Source: Bradysia coprophila (taxonomy: Eukaryota; Arthropoda; Insecta; Diptera; Sciaridae). Taken from it: 64,000 nucleotides of DNA. Position 1 is the stretch's first letter. Each line of letters starts with the position of its first letter. The notes below the pieces were generated by a model. That model was not told where the DNA came from, ran no database searches, and saw only the letters and a list, made by a program, of their open reading frames with translations. The stretch lies in assembly GCF_014529535.1 (NCBI RefSeq), contig NW_023503409.1:8556390-8620389 (forward strand), written 5' to 3'. The translations under genes and the position numbers were made by a program. Shown here piece by piece: positions 58,801 to 64,000 of the stretch.

Positions 58801-61800
58801 GAAAATGCCGGAACACATTGTGCTCCTCCATTTGTAAGGTCGATTTTAATTAATTCAAATGGATATTTTCTTTCCCGGTTTTCATGAAAATGCAAAACGG
58901 CTGAACTAGTCGAGATAGTTTCGTATATGCAACTCATTATGCACTCAACGTATTCTTATACAATGTAGCCATATGATGTATGTAAAAAGTATTGGCAATC
59001 GGTGTGCAAAATTGCTGGTATAGTGTTCGTGTCCGGTGTATTTTCCCTTTGGGAAAATATCTAGAATAATTACGTGATGGTCAGACGACTATTGGATAAT
59101 TATGTAAAGGGACCTGAATTGCATCAAGAAGTGCACTGCACAAAAGTAAAATTAACTGAATGCAAAGCTTTCCGATTCATTACATTCAGTTCTCCGTAAT
59201 TTCGTCGTAATTTTTCAGTCAATCTCATTACGCGCACTTCTGCACTACAATTATCTATCGTTGGATGCTTGGAGTCAAGTGTTTTGTTCTTCCAAAAGGC
59301 AGATTTAACGAGAGCAGAATTTTTTCAAAAGCGACTAAGGACATACAATCAACAGAATCAATATTTGAATGATAGCGAAATTAATAAACGGAAAAGAGTG
59401 CGAATATAAAATACATAACACAAACGAAACCTACAGTAAAGAGTGCCCAATGAGTGTCATCGATGATCGAGCATGAAATATTGTTAAAAAAAAAAAAACG
59501 AAAAAGTCACCTTCACGGATCCGCATGAATATATATTTGAAGAAGAGTTCGAAAAAAAAACTAGATTTAATTTACCTACCAAACAAAACTAGTTTTTAAT
59601 GAATAAAACTCTTCCGGCCGTCAAATTTAAAGAAGATTCAAATTTATGTCGAAAAGCAAATAGCCAAGTTTTACGAATTTTGTGTAGTAAGCCGTCAAAG
59701 TGGTGGTATTACACATGCACACACGCGATAGAGTGAAATGTTTTACGATACAAACTATGCAAACTAATGTACAGAAATGTTGATGTAATTCTCTTGAGCC
59801 AAGCCAAATAAATATGAAAATATTCGAAACAAAATTCTATTTTGGTAATGTTATTATCATGGGAATATTATACAAAACAATATGCTAAGAATGAACCATT
59901 TTATTATACAACCCTGTTTCATCAAATCACAAAGAAATGGACGTATTCGGTTTGATTAACATTTTCTTTGCGATATGTATACCACAATAACACACATATA
60001 CTGCGAGATCTTTTTTTTTTTTTTTTTTTTTCTTCAATTGTTTGAATATGATTCTTGTTTTCATCTTTAATTTCTATTTTTGTCATAAATATCAGTTGGT
60101 TTTATACTGTTGATAAATAAATAAATAAATAAATAAATCTTGTATAGATGCGTAAACCGCAAATTTGGTTAAATGTCGTGATATTTTCAATCCGCAAAAC
60201 ATTTGAATTTCTGTGATTATTGTTCGGTGGTAGAGCACCGTACGACCGTATTATATTGTCGACAGCATTTACCAAACATGACGACCGACCGCAAAAACAA
60301 TATCAACATTATATTCACACAGAGAGTATAATCCCGACACCATATGACTCCCCGAATGGGATACAATCATACAAAATATTGACCATATCGCATTGGCATC
60401 GGTGAAGCAATTTTTTTTAAATTTTTTTTTTGGCAAAACTGTTTGGCTGAGTAATTCAAAAGTTAAATGAAAACAGAAATTACGATCTCAGCTGTAGTGT
60501 GTCGCAACGAATAAATTTCATCAATCGTGCACTTGTATCGAGACTTGTATTGAAAAGTTTGTTTTTTTTTTCTTTTCTTTTTTGTCTATTTTCCTCAGCT
60601 GAATAATTAAATTTACTTCATCGAATCGATAAAATTGATATTTACGAAGTTGCTTTCGTTACACACTAATCAATAGCTGTAATCGCGGAAACAAAAGAAT
60701 GAGCAGCAGAATTTGAATGAATTATTTAGTAAACAGGTACCCTTTGTTATCACAGTCGTTGTTTAAATAAAACAATAAAAAAAAATTATTTATCGATTGT
60801 TTGAAGCAGATGATACGAAAGTATTAAATTTATTATCAGGTAAGTGAACGATGAATGCTATATTTATAGAGTACGGTAGAAATTAATGGATATCATACAC
60901 GAATTTCATAGTTTGGATTTTAAATGAATTTTTAAGTGGAAGTCCAAAACATTTCGGTTCTCGCATTCAACGTGCTCACTTCGTCATAAGTATAGATATA
61001 TACAAAGACAACGAACCACTCCAAGGCTAAATAATATCGTACGACTAACATTTAATATCGTACGACTAACATTTCACTTCAACCAGCAGATTAGTAGCAG
61101 AAAAAAAAGTGAAAGAGAATTAAATGAATGCATTGAAATAAACAGAAGAGGTACAAATTTGATATGAACAAAAATGGGTTGACCGATACCATTAATCAAA
61201 TTGACACTAATCAGTTAAGTTCGATAAATTAATATTTCCAAATGAACTTTGAATAATAATATTTGAGGTGAGCGAGATAACCAAAGTCGAAAATGAAATC
61301 ACTAAGTTCTCTAATCTCTTTCATGAAAGAAACAACAACAACAAAAACTTCAGAAAAAAATTATTGTTCACGCGTGTATCGTCAAACATGCAAGCACAAT
61401 GATTAAGCATTCGCACGAAACACATCACACAAAAAAAAAAACGATGAACTTTGGTACCGCGGCATACGATATGGATTTTTTGGCAAAATTTCTTCAACAG
61501 ATTGTTAGCGAAAAAAAATTCCATTGACAAAAAAAGAAACACCGCACTTGAGTGATACATTCGCTGTGTAATTGAAGTGACATGCTCATCTTCAAACCGA
61601 GGCAAAACGTGATTTAAGCGCTTTTATTGTCAAACAGCTAAATATAAGGTTTTTTTTTGTTAGATGTTACACAGCAGCAAGATGGAAAATAACTTAGCCG
61701 ACTTTCATTTTTGCTGTGTAACTATGTATAAAGACTTTAACCTGAAAAAATATAATTAAATACATGAAAACCAAATCACAAAACCAGATAGCAACAACAG

Positions 61801-64000
61801 CCACACAGCACGCATAAATAAATGAGAAATAAAATGTAATTTTAAAAATATTTTCGCAAATTCTAGGTAACATTGGCCAATTTACTTTTTAGCTCGAATA
61901 AACAGTCCAACTGAACAAATTGAAACACAAAAAAAAATTATTTTGTTGAAACAAAGTAAAGAACATCAGACTGATTCCGATTTACCTTTCAATTTGAAAA
62001 TGATGGTCGAACTCTCAAGAGACCCGCAAATTTTCTAATATCTTTTTGGCCACGGTTAAACCCTCTGCATCAACTTTTATCAATCAAAATAAGAATAAGG
62101 CACCGTCATCAACCATCATAGAAAACTAAAGCGAATTTTTCGACATTAACTAACGTGACTGGTGTTCTTGTCTATATTATCGACAAAAATAATAATATCA
62201 CAAAATTACATAGTTCAATTAAAATTAACTAGTTGGAAAACAGCAAAAGGTAAACCAATTATAATTTCAATTATTTTTAAACAAAAAAAAAATTCAAAAA
62301 TTAAATGAAACGTGCAATCGCGCCGAGTATCTGTTATAGACTGAATGCGAACATGAATGAACGATGTATTTTAGCTTTCTTAGTCTAAGCGCTCGATTGT
62401 ACATTATATATATCACATACAGCTTTGGCGAACGTCTCTCTATATGTGTGCTCGCGGAATATTGGGGGATATTATACACACTAAATGTAAACCGATTCAA
62501 TACAAGTCTACTAGTTGTTTACTTTTACGTTTATTATGTGAAAAAGTGCATCGTAAAAAAATGATTATTATTACTTGTCGTACGATTGAGAAAATATGTG
62601 GATGGTATTACATATCTTATACCGGTGGGATAACGAAAACGTTCAATTGATTTAGACATGTCTGTTCGATTGTCTCTCCAATAATATATGGGGGATGTTG
62701 AGATGAAAAATTCATAGAACAAAAAGTAAAAGTTTCGCATAATTCGCAGAAGACAGTGAAGAAGGTACTCGGGCTCGGAAGCCTGGCCAAAATCGAAATG
62801 CTTGTACGCACATTTGTCGTGCAGTGGTATCTGTGGGTCGAGGGGAGAAAATAGCAAAATCCAATAAGAACCATGTTTGCGACCAGAGCGAAGCGAGCAT
62901 TTCCACTTTTTCTCCCAGAGCTAAATACAACTTTTTCATCCGTTCGCAGCGTGAATAACCGTTCTTCTCTACGAAACGATCACATCAGTTTGTTACACCA
63001 ATTTTCAATACAGAAGCGAAGTTACAGTTGTAGTGAGAAAAAAAAACTCTCGTTCAACATAGGAAGAACAAGAATTGAGAAAAAAAAACAATTTTCTCAC
63101 CTGAATTGTCAACAGACAATTGTCAACAGACGAAATGCCATTTTCTCACCTTATTTGAGTGGAGAAAATAAGGTTATTCTCGCCGCTCGAATGAAGAATA
63201 CTTTACGAAGACAGAAAACACTTTGAATGTATAGATCAATGTATAGTGATGAAACTTAACCCCATTGCTGCTGGGCTAAAAATACATTACGGAAAATCTA
63301 ATTTTCAAAAAAAAAAATCTTGCTTTGAGTTAACAAGATCGTAATTAGAGAAAAAGGAAATTCTTTCACCACATCGGCCGAAATAATCGGAGTATACATC
63401 CGGATCGTTGGGTTATCAAAGATTAAAGTAACTTTGTGTCAGAGAACATCTGATTTGATTGTAATAGAGATATGGCTATGACGGAGGTCAGAAGTGTCAG
63501 AAAAATTGCTATCTGGAAATAGCTTTGACCATTAACGAGTAAAATTTTTCATTTCGAAAATGTTCTAGGAAATTGTATTTAAATGAGGTGTGTCGGTGAA
63601 GAAGCTTGCTCTGCGAATGTGATAATGATAACCCGTATAGGTACCACAAACTATACTGAATATTTATCGTTCGGATGAGTAAGAAACATCCTTCGATATA
63701 ATCATTAACGAAATGAAAACACAATTTCTCCTTCAGGTATGTAAAAAAAAACGGAAACAAATTTGCGAATGCCTCTTTTGTGTCGACCGTCGAGTAGGTC
63801 GGGTCAAAAAAGAAAGGAAAAACATTTGTTTGATTTACCCAGAATCTAATATTTGAACGTAACGTTCCCGGAAAAAATATCTTTACTTGTCGTATAATGT
63901 CTGTATTGTTAACATGCTGTAACATGTTTCCCACTTGTTATTTTTTTAAGAACACGACAACATACTGAAAATAATGGGTTTTGTAAACTGTATTTTCCCT
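55877..64000. other. Upstream of lipin: 8 kb without a recognised gene
   Basis: Probably contains lipin 5' UTR exons and promoter, but none could be fixed. A plausible minus-strand acceptor (TTTTCAATTGCAG) lies just above 56258. Simple repeats: T run near 60010-60030, (AAAT)n near 60115-60140, a 21-bp tandem duplication at 61032-61073, and a 14-bp duplication (AATTGTCAACAGAC) near 63105-63132. Many short open frames occur, none with a recognised domain. Confidence 0.4.
61032..61073. repeat. 21-bp tandem duplication
   Basis: The unit starting TAATATCGTACGACTAACAT occurs twice head to tail without a mismatch. Confidence 0.85.

Noticed and set aside
58444..58967. Two minus-strand open segments (about 58967-58799 and 58604-58444) with donor-like ends and compatible phase, suggesting a two-exon gene
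   Set aside because: No recognisable domain, weak acceptors, no start, and no convincing continuation. A further segment at about 57545-57427 (AWMHRFDYLQATNDVMYRKF, ending in a stop) does not fit in phase. Likely chance in AT-rich DNA; RNA-seq would decide.

Overview
The window is a stretch of an AT-rich insect nuclear genome, most likely a dipteran and plausibly a lower dipteran such as a fungus gnat. The evidence is short GT-AG introns, long AT-rich introns, intact insect-type orthologues of four conserved genes, and a dense load of short palindromic transposons. The species cannot be fixed from sequence alone.

Four protein genes are supported exon by exon. On the minus strand, 14-3-3 zeta (coding 14702 to 5262) has two mutually exclusive copies of its fifth coding exon. 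Its 5' UTR is spliced, so the promoter lies further upstream, possibly near 35.4 kb. On the plus strand are the ribosome-assembly factor MRT4/mRTO4 (37558-38561, 5 exons) and adenylosuccinate lyase (41384-42953, 3 exons). On the minus strand, lipin phosphatidate phosphatase (55876 to 48000, 11 shared coding exons) has two alternative terminal exons that look like diverged duplicates. The genes are housekeeping or signalling genes and form no operon-like unit: AdSL serves purine synthesis, MRT4 60S ribosome assembly, lipin diacylglycerol synthesis and lipid-gene regulation, and 14-3-3 binds phosphoproteins.

Layout: 1-2.7 kb, cluster of MITEs (a foldback, a TA-flanked palindromic element, and a hAT element with a perfect 8-bp target duplication); 2.7-14.7 kb, 14-3-3 zeta; 14.8-35.3 kb, noncoding and probably its first intron, carrying a 1.2-kb repeat and a tRNA-derived SINE remnant; 35.3-41.3 kb, MRT4 amid tandem repeats, foldbacks and a broken retroelement fragment; 41.4-43 kb, AdSL; 43.6-47.1 kb, a transposon graveyard with two more hAT elements with perfect 8-bp duplications, one a 1.8-kb mosaic of nested palindromes; 48-55.9 kb, lipin; 55.9-64 kb, AT-rich sequence without a recognisable gene.

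The most interesting signals are the paired alternative 3' exons of lipin, the frame-enforced exclusive exons of 14-3-3 zeta, and the 45.2-47.0 kb element, a hAT-like shell with CAGGGACTA ends packed with independent inverted repeats.
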